A stretch of DNA of 23,804 bases from an uncultured Moraxella sp. (GTDB lineage: Bacteria > Pseudomonadota > Gammaproteobacteria > Pseudomonadales > Moraxellaceae). Shown in pieces: positions 1 to 8,708 of this stretch. The stretch lies in contig CALTTC010000027.1 of the NCBI GenBank assembly GCA_943908425.1, positions 1 to 23,804 of the forward strand, in the 5' to 3' direction. The stretch's first letter is position 1. Every line of letters begins with the position of its first letter. The position numbers and the translations under genes are program-made. The notes under the pieces were generated by a model. That model worked only from the letters and a program-made list of their open reading frames with translations. It ran no database searches and was not told the origin of the DNA.

Positions 1-893
1 GCGTGGACCGTGCCATTGCCATTGTGAATGAAGCCTTACGCCGTTTTAATCCGCCCATTTATGTTCGCCACGAAGTGGTACACAACAAATTTGTGGTCAA
101 TGATTTGGCAAGCCGTGGGGCGGTGTTTGTAGAAGAGCTGGACGAAGTACCTGATGGAGCGATTGTGATTTTTTCTGCCCACGGCGTATCCAAAGCGGTA
201 GAAGAAGAAGCCAAACGCCGAGACTTGACCGTCTTTGATGCCACTTGCCCCTTGGTAACAAAAGTGCATATTGAGGTGAATAAATTTGCCAAAGAAGGGA
301 TGAATGCCATTTTGATTGGACACGCAGGACACCCAGAAGTAGAGGGGACGATGGGGCGATTTGACCCCAAATTTGGCGGTAAAATCCATTTGGTTGAAGA
401 TGTGGGCGATGTGGCAAAGTTGCGTGTGGATAATGGCAAGCCACTGGCATTTGTTACCCAAACGACCTTGTCTATGGACGACACCAAAGTGGTGATTGAC
501 GCTTTAAAAGACAAATTCCCTGCCATCAACGCTCCAAGAAAAGATGATATTTGCTATGCCACGCAAAACCGCCAAGATGCGGTGAAAGTGCTGGCACAGA
601 CTTGCCAAGTGGTGCTGGTCGTTGGTAGCCCCAATTCTAGTAATTCCAATCGCTTGCGTGAGCTGGCAGAGCGTATGGGGCGGACAGCTTATTTGATTGA
701 TGATGCCAGTCAATTACAGCGGACGTGGTTTGATGGCGTTACGGCGGTTGGGGTAACTGCTGGTGCGTCCGCCCCTGAAATATTGATTGATGAAGTGATT
801 GCAAAATTGCAGGCGTGGGGCGGCAGCTTGCCAAGTGAGATTGATGGCATTCACGAAAATGTTACGTTTAGCTTGCCAAAAGCGTTGCGTTAA
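1..893 (+). CDS. ispH: 4-hydroxy-3-methylbut-2-enyl diphosphate reductase IspH, 5'-truncated by window edge
   Basis: IspH (LytB) is the [4Fe-4S] enzyme of the last step of the MEP isoprenoid pathway, reducing HMBPP to IPP and DMAPP in the cytosol. The frame is open from the first bases. The visible protein starts inside the conserved N-terminal segment (VDRAIAIVNEAL), so only about 15 residues, including the first cluster cysteine (GFCAG motif), lie outside the window. Family hallmarks seen: VRHEVVHN, SAHGVS, DATCPLVTKVH with the second cluster cysteine, GHAGHPEVEGTMG with the catalytic Glu, DICYATQNRQ, GSPNSSNSNRL and the C-terminal GVTAGASAPE. The third cluster cysteine is in the segment QTCQVVLVVGSPNSSNS. 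The ORF ends with TAA and no clear terminator follows; the next gene starts 40 bases later on the same strand, so read-through into the defence operon is possible. Identification is secure. Confidence 0.97.
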   Translation, partial: VDRAIAIVNEALRRFNPPIYVRHEVVHNKFVVNDLASRGAVFVEELDEVPDGAIVIFSAHGVSKAVEEEAKRRDLTVFDATCPLVTKVHIEVNKFAKEGMNAILIGHAGHPEVEGTMGRFDPKFGGKIHLVEDVGDVAKLRVDNGKPLAFVTQTTLSMDDTKVVIDALKDKFPAINAPRKDDICYATQNRQDAVKVLAQTCQVVLVVGSPNSSNSNRLRELAERMGRTAYLIDDASQLQRTWFDGVTAVGVTAGASAPEILIDEVIAKLQAWGGSLPSEIDGIHENVTFSLPKALR

Positions 894-910
894 GGGCTGT
901 TAAATCATAG

Positions 911-927
911 TATAAACAATAAAGGAG
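911..927 (+). promoter_or_regulatory. Candidate -10 box and strong Shine-Dalgarno ahead of the defence operon
   Basis: In the 40-base gap after ispH there is a TATAAA hexamer (911-916) and an AAGGAG Shine-Dalgarno (922-927) placed six bases before the GTG start at 934. The SD decides the GTG start of the DrmA-like gene. The -10 is plausible, but no good -35 lies 16-18 bases upstream (TTGCGT is too far, inside ispH), so the promoter part is weak; the operon may instead be transcribed from ispH. Confidence 0.35.
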
Positions 928-933
928 TATATC

Positions 934-3900
934 GTGTCTCAACTGCTAACTAAAGCAAGGATAACATTGGCACAATGGGTAAAAGAGCAACTATCTGGTG
1001 GGTTTTTGCGCGATGGTATAAGTTACAATGCAAAAACCGCTGATGGTCAAAGTGGCTATGACCCATTGGAGCGTTTTGTGGTTGGAGCGCTGTTTCCTAT
1101 AGAAGAAGGTCAAGGTATTGACCCTGCCACCCAAGATGACTGGGCGGATGATGATGTAGAGATAGAAACCGATGGCGTGACCCCAACTGTCGCCAAGCGT
1201 TATACGCCACCATCATCTACTGGATTTTCATTTTATGTTGAAGAAGCATCATGGCAATTACAACTTGTGGCGGCAGCAAAAACGCTATTGCCAAAAGATG
1301 ACTTGGTTAAAGTTGATGGTTTATGGCAACAAGATGGACGGTTTGTTGGTGCGTCATCGTTGGAATATGAAGTAACTCAGCTAGAAGGCGAGATGTCGGC
1401 TATTACGACCGATAAGGCTGGTGAATGGTCGTTGTGGAATGATAAGGCAAGCATTGAGGTTCGTGAGCTAAATTATGGCACAGGACGTATTATCACAGTT
1501 ACCCTTATCAATAAGCAAAAATTAGACGCTGATAGTAAAATTTCTCAGATAGATAAAATTAAAGCGACGCTGTTTGATGTCTCTTTGCGTTGCTATGTGC
1601 ATCAAGGTACGGTAAAAAATTACCCAACTATGGATTTTTCTTTATTAAATGATGAAGAACAAGAAATTGCCCTACAGTATAAAGATAAAGTGGTGTACGC
1701 CATAGGACATGGTGCGGCGGTGGATAGCTATCAAGACAAGTCAGGCTTGTTTGTTATTCAAACAGAATTTATGCCAATGGTGGAGGTGCCACAGGTTACA
1801 GCCGATGTTGCCAAAGACAGTAGGACGAAAGTGTTATCTATGCAATTTTTGGCAGATATAGAAAGTAATACTGAGGTGGTATGTCAAGCTTTGTATGATT
1901 TTGTGGATGATTATACTAAGTGGATTGATGAGCAAGAGACAAATTTACCGTTGCTAGATGCGGTTTATCATAAGCCGGCAAGACGCATAATCCACAAAAT
2001 GCGTACGACCTGTAGCAGAATGAAAAATGCAATCATATTATTGCAAGCCAACAATGAAGTAGCTTGTGCATTTGCTGTATCAAACCAGGCAATGCATGAC
2101 CAAATGCAGCAAGCCAATCAATTAAAGGGCATTCACCGTGAGTGCTTTTGGCGACCATTTCAGTTGGCATTTTTTTTGACCACCTTGGTGTCAGCTATAG
2201 ATGACAAAGATGACTTTCGTGATTATGTGGATTTGATTTGGTTTGCGACTGGTGGTGGTAAAACAGAAGCTTATTTGGGCTTAACTGCCTTTGTGATTGC
2301 CTATAGACGGCTTGTGTACCCAGATTCGGCTGGGGGACTGACAGCTTTTATGCGTTATACTTTGCGGCTACTTACCACGCAACAATTTTTGCGCGCTAGC
2401 CGAATGATTTGTGCTTTGGAGTTATTGCGACAGCAAAAAACGATTGAAGATTTTGCTGGTAAATCATTTTTGTTGCTGGGCGATGAACCGATTACTATTG
2501 GGCTTTGGGTAGGGGGTGCAACTTCACCAAATACGATAAAACAAGCTCAAGACTCCTTAAATGCAGGGCGGTTACAAAATTTTGTTTTTACACATTGCCC
2601 TTGGTGTGATAGTGTATTTGATAAGCATAATTTTGTGATTGCGGATAATGACTTTAGTATCGTGTGTCGCCATCCAACCTGTCGTTTTTATAACCATAGT
2701 TTACCTTGTCAAGTGGTAGATGATATTATCTACCAAAGACCACCGACACTGATTGTAGCGACATTGGATAAATTCGCCAGACTTACCTGGGAGGAGCGGG
2801 CTAATTGCTTTTTTGGTAACAGTAATCGTCCACCAGAGCTGATTATCCAAGACGAACTGCATTTGATTGCAGGTAGCTTAGGCTCTGTTGCAGGTGTGTA
2901 CGAGGCAGCGATTGAAACAGTGTTGCAGGCACGAGGAATGAAACCCAAATACATCGCCTCTACAGCAACCATCAAGGAGGCTAAAGACCAAGTGCAAAAG
3001 CTTTTTGCACGCCCCTTATCTGTCTTTCCGCCACAAGGCTTGAGTGCCGATGATGCTTACTTCGCCAAGATAGTTCCGCTTAGTCAGCGAGCTGGTAGAT
3101 TGTATGTTGGTTACTTTTCCCCCATATTAAAACGGCAAAATAACGTGATACCCTTAGCGGCAACGTTGTTTTTGGCACCTTTTATTGTGAGCGATAAATT
3201 TGATGGTGTGGACTTGGATGCTTGGTGGACAAAAATCTTTTATCATGGCAGTCTAAAGGGTGTTGGTAATACCCATAATGCACTTGATATCGGATTGAGA
3301 CGGTTTTGTGATAGGTTAGTGCAAGAAAAGCAAGCAATGATGGCTTATGATAATGAAAATATGGTATTCAAAGCGAGTACCCCCACGCGGTATGATTGGC
3401 GCATAAAACAGCTTACCAGTAATGCAACTGCTACTGAGTTGCTTCAGACATTTGCAGACTTACTAAAGCCTCAAGGCGACAAGGCATGCATTGATACCGT
3501 GCTTGCAACAAATATGGTGGCGGTGGGATTGGATGTTACTCGCCTTGCGTTAATGGTTATTAATGGTCAGCCTTTAACAACAGCGGAGTATATACAAACA
3601 AGCAGTCGTGTGGGTCGTGGCGATATTCCAGGCATTGTTTACATCAATTATTACCGAGACCAAGCTCGCAGCTTGTCGCATTATGAGAATTTTTATCCTT
3701 ATCATCGCTCTTTTTATCGTTATGTTGAGCCAACGAGCGTGACACCTTTTACCTATCAGTCCAGAAAACGAGCATTACACGCTGGATTGGTTTTAGCAAT
3801 ACGTCACAGCACGCAGTTTTTGGCGAATGATCAAGCTTCTTTGTGTCATAATGAATCAGTTGATAAAAAAATTAGCGAGACTATACAGCGTGTTATTGAT

Positions 3901-4173
3901 ATTTATAAACAGCGTTGCTGTCTTGCAGATAGCGAGCGTGGCAGTCAAATTGCGCAACACATTGATGACTTGTATCAAGAATGGGTGCGTTATGCCAAAA
4001 GAAATTGGGAAAACAGAAGGGCTGTTTATTATAATTATACCAACAATGCAGCTGCCGAATACTTGCTTTGCCAATACGGCGATGAGGGCAAAGGATTGTG
4101 GCCAACCTTAAATTCTATGCGTAATGTTGAAAATACTGCTATATTGAATGCATCGTTGTTGGCTGGGCATTAA
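934..4173 (+). CDS. drmA: DrmA-like (YprA-family) SF2 helicase of a DISARM-related system
   Basis: A 1079-aa protein. About 430 N-terminal residues carry no motif I can name. The helicase core follows: Walker A ATGGGKTE (438-445), a four-cysteine zinc-ribbon-like insert (C555, C558, C578, C583), a DEAH-type box written DELH (640-643), motif III STATI (676-680), and a C-terminal lobe with TNMVAVGLDV (859-868) and motif VI TSSRVGRG (889-896). The downstream stretch with YHRSFYRYVEPTSVTPF is typical of DrmA-like proteins. In DISARM, DrmA is an ATP-driven DNA translocase that partners DrmB and helps block incoming phage DNA; that role is inferred here. Start: GTG with AAGGAG six bases upstream. 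It is followed after 8 bases by the DrmB-like gene. Length fits DrmA relatives (about 1000-1200 aa). An ordinary housekeeping helicase is unlikely given the partner genes. The drmA symbol is by homology. Confidence 0.85.
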   Translation: MSQLLTKARITLAQWVKEQLSGGFLRDGISYNAKTADGQSGYDPLERFVVGALFPIEEGQGIDPATQDDWADDDVEIETDGVTPTVAKRYTPPSSTGFSFYVEEASWQLQLVAAAKTLLPKDDLVKVDGLWQQDGRFVGASSLEYEVTQLEGEMSAITTDKAGEWSLWNDKASIEVRELNYGTGRIITVTLINKQKLDADSKISQIDKIKATLFDVSLRCYVHQGTVKNYPTMDFSLLNDEEQEIALQYKDKVVYAIGHGAAVDSYQDKSGLFVIQTEFMPMVEVPQVTADVAKDSRTKVLSMQFLADIESNTEVVCQALYDFVDDYTKWIDEQETNLPLLDAVYHKPARRIIHKMRTTCSRMKNAIILLQANNEVACAFAVSNQAMHDQMQQANQLKGIHRECFWRPFQLAFFLTTLVSAIDDKDDFRDYVDLIWFATGGGKTEAYLGLTAFVIAYRRLVYPDSAGGLTAFMRYTLRLLTTQQFLRASRMICALELLRQQKTIEDFAGKSFLLLGDEPITIGLWVGGATSPNTIKQAQDSLNAGRLQNFVFTHCPWCDSVFDKHNFVIADNDFSIVCRHPTCRFYNHSLPCQVVDDIIYQRPPTLIVATLDKFARLTWEERANCFFGNSNRPPELIIQDELHLIAGSLGSVAGVYEAAIETVLQARGMKPKYIASTATIKEAKDQVQKLFARPLSVFPPQGLSADDAYFAKIVPLSQRAGRLYVGYFSPILKRQNNVIPLAATLFLAPFIVSDKFDGVDLDAWWTKIFYHGSLKGVGNTHNALDIGLRRFCDRLVQEKQAMMAYDNENMVFKASTPTRYDWRIKQLTSNATATELLQTFADLLKPQGDKACIDTVLATNMVAVGLDVTRLALMVINGQPLTTAEYIQTSSRVGRGDIPGIVYINYYRDQARSLSHYENFYPYHRSFYRYVEPTSVTPFTYQSRKRALHAGLVLAIRHSTQFLANDQASLCHNESVDKKISETIQRVIDIYKQRCCLADSERGSQIAQHIDDLYQEWVRYAKRNWENRRAVYYNYTNNAAAEYLLCQYGDEGKGLWPTLNSMRNVENTAILNASLLAGH

Positions 4174-4181
4174 GGATATTT

Positions 4182-6026
4182 ATGAGTGATTTAAAAACAG
4201 ACAATTATTATTTACCCATTCGTTTATCGCATTTATTGCGCCACTGTGCTGTCGGTGCTGTGGTGCGCACACCAAATTATTTATTGGTTGTCAAAGACAC
4301 CAACTATTGGATTGATAAGTATAAAAATCCTTCAGGACGTGAGATTTTATATGTTGAGCAAGTAAAACAAGCGATGGGCATACAAAAAAAATTGCGTGAG
4401 CCACCTATCGCCAGTATTGATGAACAGGGGAAGGTTAAGGGCAGTTGGTTGCCTGCACAAATTTTTCCTAGTTGGTATGTTTGTAAAAGCTGCCGAATAC
4501 TTGCTAGAAATCCTTACAAGAATGCATCTGATGCCCAGAAGAAATCCGGTAATTTTGTTTGTAGTTTTGATAATTGTGGTGGCAGACTTGAACAAATAAC
4601 CTTGGTTCAAGTCCACTCAAATGGCTCGTTAAACGATGTACCGTGGCATTATTTGGCTCATGATGGTAAAAATAGTAGCTGTCAAGCTCCTTTAAAGTGG
4701 TTTCAAAAAGATGGTAAGGTGATTTGCTTGGGATGTTCTAAATCAGCCAAAGCCTATGCAGGTATGACGTTTCCTTTTAAAGGATATAGCCAGCCTTGGA
4801 TTAATAGCCACAATAAGCAACACTATCAAAAAATACCAGAAAACAAAGCCGTTGCGATGATAATGGAGGTGAACGACACGCGTGTACATACCGCTGTTAA
4901 TAAGCTTGCCTTGGTTATACCGCCAGAGTCACGTATTAAGCGAGGTAGTGTGCTAGATAGATTGTATCATGATGAGCAGTTAAAAACAGAGCTGTTAGAT
5001 ATCTTTACGAATAAGACCTGTAATCCTTCATTGCGTCAAAAATCACAGATAAAGCGTGCAATGCAAACACTTTCTTGTACGCAAGAGGAAATGGAGCTTG
5101 CCCTGCAAGAAATCAAAAAAGGTTATCCTTTATATCATAAAAGCATACAAAGTGGTGGACTGCTAGAGGATGAATATAAAGCATTGTCTTATCCGTTAGA
5201 CGATGTCGGTGACGATGAAGATTTTGTTACCAATCATTTGACAAAAGCATGGCGGGAATTTTGTGCACAAAGCAACCATCGTTTGCAAAAGATAGCCAAG
5301 GTTATAGATAAAGTTGTGGCAGTAAGCCGTTTAAAAGAAATTGTGGTGTTAGAAGGGTTTAGTCGTGGCGGTGTATTGCCATCACCTGATGACAAGCCAG
5401 AGATAATTCCGCCAGATATTGTAGGAGAAAGTGATTGGTTGCCTGCGTTGGAATTATATGGTGAAGGAATTTTTATTAGTCTGAATGAAGAGGTGCTAAG
5501 TCGCTGGGAGAATAATACTTATGTGCTACAGCGAAAAGAGACACTACATAAAAGATTGGAGGCGACGAATCTTGCAGATACCTTGCCAAATGATATGAGC
5601 GCTAGATTTTTACTACTGCACACATTATCACATTTATTGATTAAAGAACTTGAAAGTCAGGCAGGTTATCCAGCAGCTTCCTTGAAAGAGAAGATTTACA
5701 GTGCAGCCTCATACGATAGCCCAATGGCTGGTATATTAATCTATGTGGCAATTCCCGATATCAGTGGGTCGCTCGGCGGACTTTGTGAATTGGCAGAGCC
5801 ACGACGTCTGGTGAGACTGTTGGTGCGAATTTTTGAAAAAGCTGAATGGTGTTCATTGGACCCTGTTTGCAAAACTCATACAGGACAAGGACCCGCCTTA
5901 TTAAACTTAGCGGCATGCCATGCCTGTCTTTTGGTTCCAGAAACCAGCTGCTGTTGTGGTAATATATTGCTTGACCGTATGTTGGTGAAAGGCGAGCGTA
6001 ATTTGCCTAGTATTTTGGATGTATAA
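4182..6026 (+). CDS. drmB: DrmB-like DUF1998 zinc-binding protein
   Basis: A 614-aa cytosolic protein with the layout of DrmB. The N-terminal region has two cysteine clusters that look like zinc fingers: C101, C104, C127, C132 and then C167, C182, C185. The middle contains LEGFSRGG, usual ahead of DUF1998. The C-terminal DUF1998 domain has HTLSHLLIKELE (about 480-491) and a cysteine/histidine-rich end, DPVCKTH, AACHACLLVPETSCCCG (about 575-595). In DISARM, DrmB forms a complex with the DrmA helicase and its DUF1998 domain acts in nucleic-acid binding or assembly; I infer the same pairing here because the two genes are eight bases apart and in the same order as in DISARM. ATG start, weak SD (AAGGA). 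No frameshift or stop is seen. Confidence 0.84.
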   Translation: MSDLKTDNYYLPIRLSHLLRHCAVGAVVRTPNYLLVVKDTNYWIDKYKNPSGREILYVEQVKQAMGIQKKLREPPIASIDEQGKVKGSWLPAQIFPSWYVCKSCRILARNPYKNASDAQKKSGNFVCSFDNCGGRLEQITLVQVHSNGSLNDVPWHYLAHDGKNSSCQAPLKWFQKDGKVICLGCSKSAKAYAGMTFPFKGYSQPWINSHNKQHYQKIPENKAVAMIMEVNDTRVHTAVNKLALVIPPESRIKRGSVLDRLYHDEQLKTELLDIFTNKTCNPSLRQKSQIKRAMQTLSCTQEEMELALQEIKKGYPLYHKSIQSGGLLEDEYKALSYPLDDVGDDEDFVTNHLTKAWREFCAQSNHRLQKIAKVIDKVVAVSRLKEIVVLEGFSRGGVLPSPDDKPEIIPPDIVGESDWLPALELYGEGIFISLNEEVLSRWENNTYVLQRKETLHKRLEATNLADTLPNDMSARFLLLHTLSHLLIKELESQAGYPAASLKEKIYSAASYDSPMAGILIYVAIPDISGSLGGLCELAEPRRLVRLLVRIFEKAEWCSLDPVCKTHTGQGPALLNLAACHACLLVPETSCCCGNILLDRMLVKGERNLPSILDV

Positions 6027-6036
6027 TGGAGGGTTT

Positions 6037-7206
6037 GTGAATAAAAGAGAGTTTTCGTTACCGCTTGAACGATTGAGTTTAGAGCAAAAACAGATACGGC
6101 TATTGCCACTTGAGGGGCAATATCTGATTGTTGGTGCACCTGGTACAGGCAAATCTGTCCTTGCATTACTAAGGGCAAAAATATTGCACGAAGAGCAAAA
6201 AGAATATATATTTTTGGCGTTCAATCAGCCCTTAATTAAAGCAAATAGCCAACTGTTTGGAGAAGGATTGCATCAACAACAGTGGCAATCTTGGTTTATG
6301 AAAATCTACAAGGAGTTGCTTGATAAGCGAAATGTGCCATACAAAGGTTCAAATAAACTAGACTTTGATTGGGTGCAAATCTTAGACGAAGCGAAAAAAC
6401 TGCAAATTGATAATAGTCCAAAGCCCTATGTCATTATTGATGAGGGTCAGGATATGCCGGTTAGTTTTTATGAATTTTTAATGGAGGTTGGCTATGAAAA
6501 TTTTTTTGTGGTCGCTGACCAAAACCAAAGAATCCAGGAACAGAGTAATAGCAGTGTTTTAGATTTGCAGACCGTGCTCGCATTGGATAGAAATCAAGTG
6601 TATGAGCTGACCGATAACTATCGCAACAACTACGCCATTGCCAGATTTGTACAAACCTTTTATCACGATCCTGCAAGCCCAAAACCTAAATTACCTGCTA
6701 CAGGAACAGATTCTAGCAAGCCCGTATTGTACTATCGTGAGCATGTGGATTCTGCAAGCATCATCTGGAGGCGATTAATTCTAACTAACCAAAATTTTCC
6801 TAGCGACTTGGTTGCTGTCATTACCGCCTCTAAAGCATCACGCAATGATTGCTATCAGGCATTTCAAGCCGAGATAACAAGCCAAGGTATTGATATTCCT
6901 ACTGTCTGTTACGAACAGTCGGCAGATGCGCGTAGCTTAGATTTTACGCAAGGTGGGATAATATTTATGACTGCTTATGCTTGTAAGGGTCTTGAGTTTG
7001 ACAAAGTGTTTTTATGGGATATCAATGAATACAAAGCTTCTCAAGACCATATTAACCAGCTAAAAAAATTGCTATATGTCGCAACATCACGAGCAAAAAA
7101 GCAGTTAGTTTTGTTTAAGAAAAAACAAAACTCAATTGTTGCAACAATCTTAACTAATGACGCGGATATCTTGCAAACTAAAATTATTAAAGGAGCACAA
7201 AGATGA
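6037..7206 (+). CDS. Compact UvrD/PcrA-like SF1 DNA helicase, defence-operon associated
   Basis: A 389-aa protein from the GTG at 6037. All main SF1A motifs are visible: Walker A GAPGTGKS (33-40), Walker B DEGQD (135-139), motif III DQNQRI (161-166), NYRN (194-197, motif IV-like), motif V KGLEFD (317-322) and motif VI YVATSRAKK (347-355). It is about half the size of UvrD, so the 1B/2B accessory subdomains must be minimal; this compact form is common in defence loci, often fused to NERD. An ATG at 6019 overlaps the drmB stop but has no SD, whereas GTG 6037 follows GGAGGG at 6028-6033; I prefer the GTG although its spacing is short. The next gene overlaps by four bases (ATGA). Likely role: unwinding or remodelling DNA in concert with the NERD protein; this is inference. 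Confidence 0.82.
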   Translation: MNKREFSLPLERLSLEQKQIRLLPLEGQYLIVGAPGTGKSVLALLRAKILHEEQKEYIFLAFNQPLIKANSQLFGEGLHQQQWQSWFMKIYKELLDKRNVPYKGSNKLDFDWVQILDEAKKLQIDNSPKPYVIIDEGQDMPVSFYEFLMEVGYENFFVVADQNQRIQEQSNSSVLDLQTVLALDRNQVYELTDNYRNNYAIARFVQTFYHDPASPKPKLPATGTDSSKPVLYYREHVDSASIIWRRLILTNQNFPSDLVAVITASKASRNDCYQAFQAEITSQGIDIPTVCYEQSADARSLDFTQGGIIFMTAYACKGLEFDKVFLWDINEYKASQDHINQLKKLLYVATSRAKKQLVLFKKKQNSIVATILTNDADILQTKIIKGAQR

Positions 7207-8708
7207 GTCAAGTCAAGCTAACGGGTTATAAATTTGTAACAAACCAGATGAATTTGGGAACAATTGCAACAATGGGAATTATTGCTAGTAACTGTCAACT
7301 CATAGATTATACTCAAGATTCACTGGCTTTGAAACCAGGGTTTATTCCCTTGTTTAAAAAGGTGCCAGAGGCATTATGCGATTTTTCTACTACCCACTTT
7401 GCTAAAGCGTGCATTGTTCATTTGAATACTATTAGTATAGATAGCAATCGTGTTTTTGTGCTTAAAGATGAACAGTGGTGTCAGGTAGCAACTCAAAAAG
7501 ACATAACTCATGCAAAATGTTTATTGGTTATGGCACCGTTACCGATAACGGTAATAAAAACTGTCAGTTTTGTAAACGAAGAACACAAAGTAGGTTATGA
7601 ACGGTTTGTTACAGGAATGTTGAATGTTTTACCTCTAAAAACGTGCGTTAATGATGCAGATTTTGTGTCATCATCAAGCTCTAAAAGTAAAAATTATTCA
7701 ATAGATATGACAGATTTTGATAAGCTTGTGTCTGGTAATATACCACCTGCTGATTGCAATATCCGGTGGCAATTTGCTAATGGGTTAGCAGGCGTTTTAT
7801 CTTATTTATCATATATTGGCAATAGCAAAATAATTGCAGGTAGGTTTTTGCTTGAACTACTAGGTCAGAAGCAAATGGAATATGGAACAATGCTTGCTGA
7901 TATCGCCAAGTGGTTCAGATCGGGCGGTCAATACACAACTAATACTAAAGAAAATGAAACCTTTTTGTTACTACTTGAGGCTTTTACAAAGACAAAAACC
8001 GAGCATTATTTGGGATCGGCCTATGATATTGTGTTGGATATGTTAAAAAATATTGCTGAGCAATCACAGTCTTCGTTGTCTTTTTTGGAGGACTTAAAAA
8101 ATTTGACGAAGCTGTCAGATAAGTCGCTGACGCAACTTTTGGCTGAAAATAAACAAAAATCTGTGCGTAAAGCGATATTGCTATTTTTTACGCAGCCTAG
8201 TGTTGAGGCGATATGGCAATATCCCAATGAGTATGTAGAAGATTTGGATAGGGTGTTAGCAACAATCTTATTTGCTACAAGTACTGGTTGGCAACAACAA
8301 TCCATTGCATTGAAAGTTTATGCAAATAACGATAAGCCAATCAGCGAGTTAATTGCTACCGTTGTTGGTGGTGATTTATCGTTTTCGGAGACAATATTAA
8401 AAAATTATCAACTACCACTGATGGCAATTTTGACAAAAGATACTTTGAGTGAACGTGAAGAGAAGCTATTTAATTTCTTAGATAGTTATTTTAAATTAGG
8501 AGCTATCAATTATGAAATACATCTGCCAAGTGATTATATGATACAAGCTAAAGCCAATTCTTTAGTGGCAAAAGGTAAAACTAAGCCAAAGATGATGATG
8601 AATTTAAATAAGGAGTTAATGCTATCTTATCTTGGTGAATTAAATGAGACAGACTTATCTACATTACTTGATGACAAAAAGTTTTTATCTATATTGGGCA
8701 AACAGTAA
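7203..8708 (+). CDS. Uncharacterised 501-aa defence-operon protein
   Basis: I do not recognise this protein. It starts with ATG overlapping the helicase stop (ATGA, four bases) behind a good AAGGAG, so its translation is probably coupled to the helicase. There are no membrane segments or signal peptide. The first 150 residues look beta-rich; a serine-rich linker with SSSSSKSK follows (about 155-165). The rest is predominantly helical and Leu/Lys-rich, with an acidic C-terminal end. No nuclease, NTPase, methyltransferase or zinc motif is evident. The name-free position between an SF1 helicase and a NERD gene suggests a structural or specificity subunit of the system. It is AT-rich with many TTA/ATA codons, as in its operon neighbours. 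It could be a diverged counterpart of a DISARM accessory subunit, but nothing in the sequence shows that. Confidence 0.75.
   Translation: MSQVKLTGYKFVTNQMNLGTIATMGIIASNCQLIDYTQDSLALKPGFIPLFKKVPEALCDFSTTHFAKACIVHLNTISIDSNRVFVLKDEQWCQVATQKDITHAKCLLVMAPLPITVIKTVSFVNEEHKVGYERFVTGMLNVLPLKTCVNDADFVSSSSSKSKNYSIDMTDFDKLVSGNIPPADCNIRWQFANGLAGVLSYLSYIGNSKIIAGRFLLELLGQKQMEYGTMLADIAKWFRSGGQYTTNTKENETFLLLLEAFTKTKTEHYLGSAYDIVLDMLKNIAEQSQSSLSFLEDLKNLTKLSDKSLTQLLAENKQKSVRKAILLFFTQPSVEAIWQYPNEYVEDLDRVLATILFATSTGWQQQSIALKVYANNDKPISELIATVVGGDLSFSETILKNYQLPLMAILTKDTLSEREEKLFNFLDSYFKLGAINYEIHLPSDYMIQAKANSLVAKGKTKPKMMMNLNKELMLSYLGELNETDLSTLLDDKKFLSILGKQ

Noticed and set aside
36..529. Several minus-strand open frames inside ispH
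   Set aside because: They mirror a clearly conserved housekeeping gene in other frames and have no support of their own.
3827..4111. A 94-aa plus-strand frame inside the 3' end of the DrmA-like gene
   Set aside because: Out of frame within a well-supported long gene, no Shine-Dalgarno, no homology recognised.
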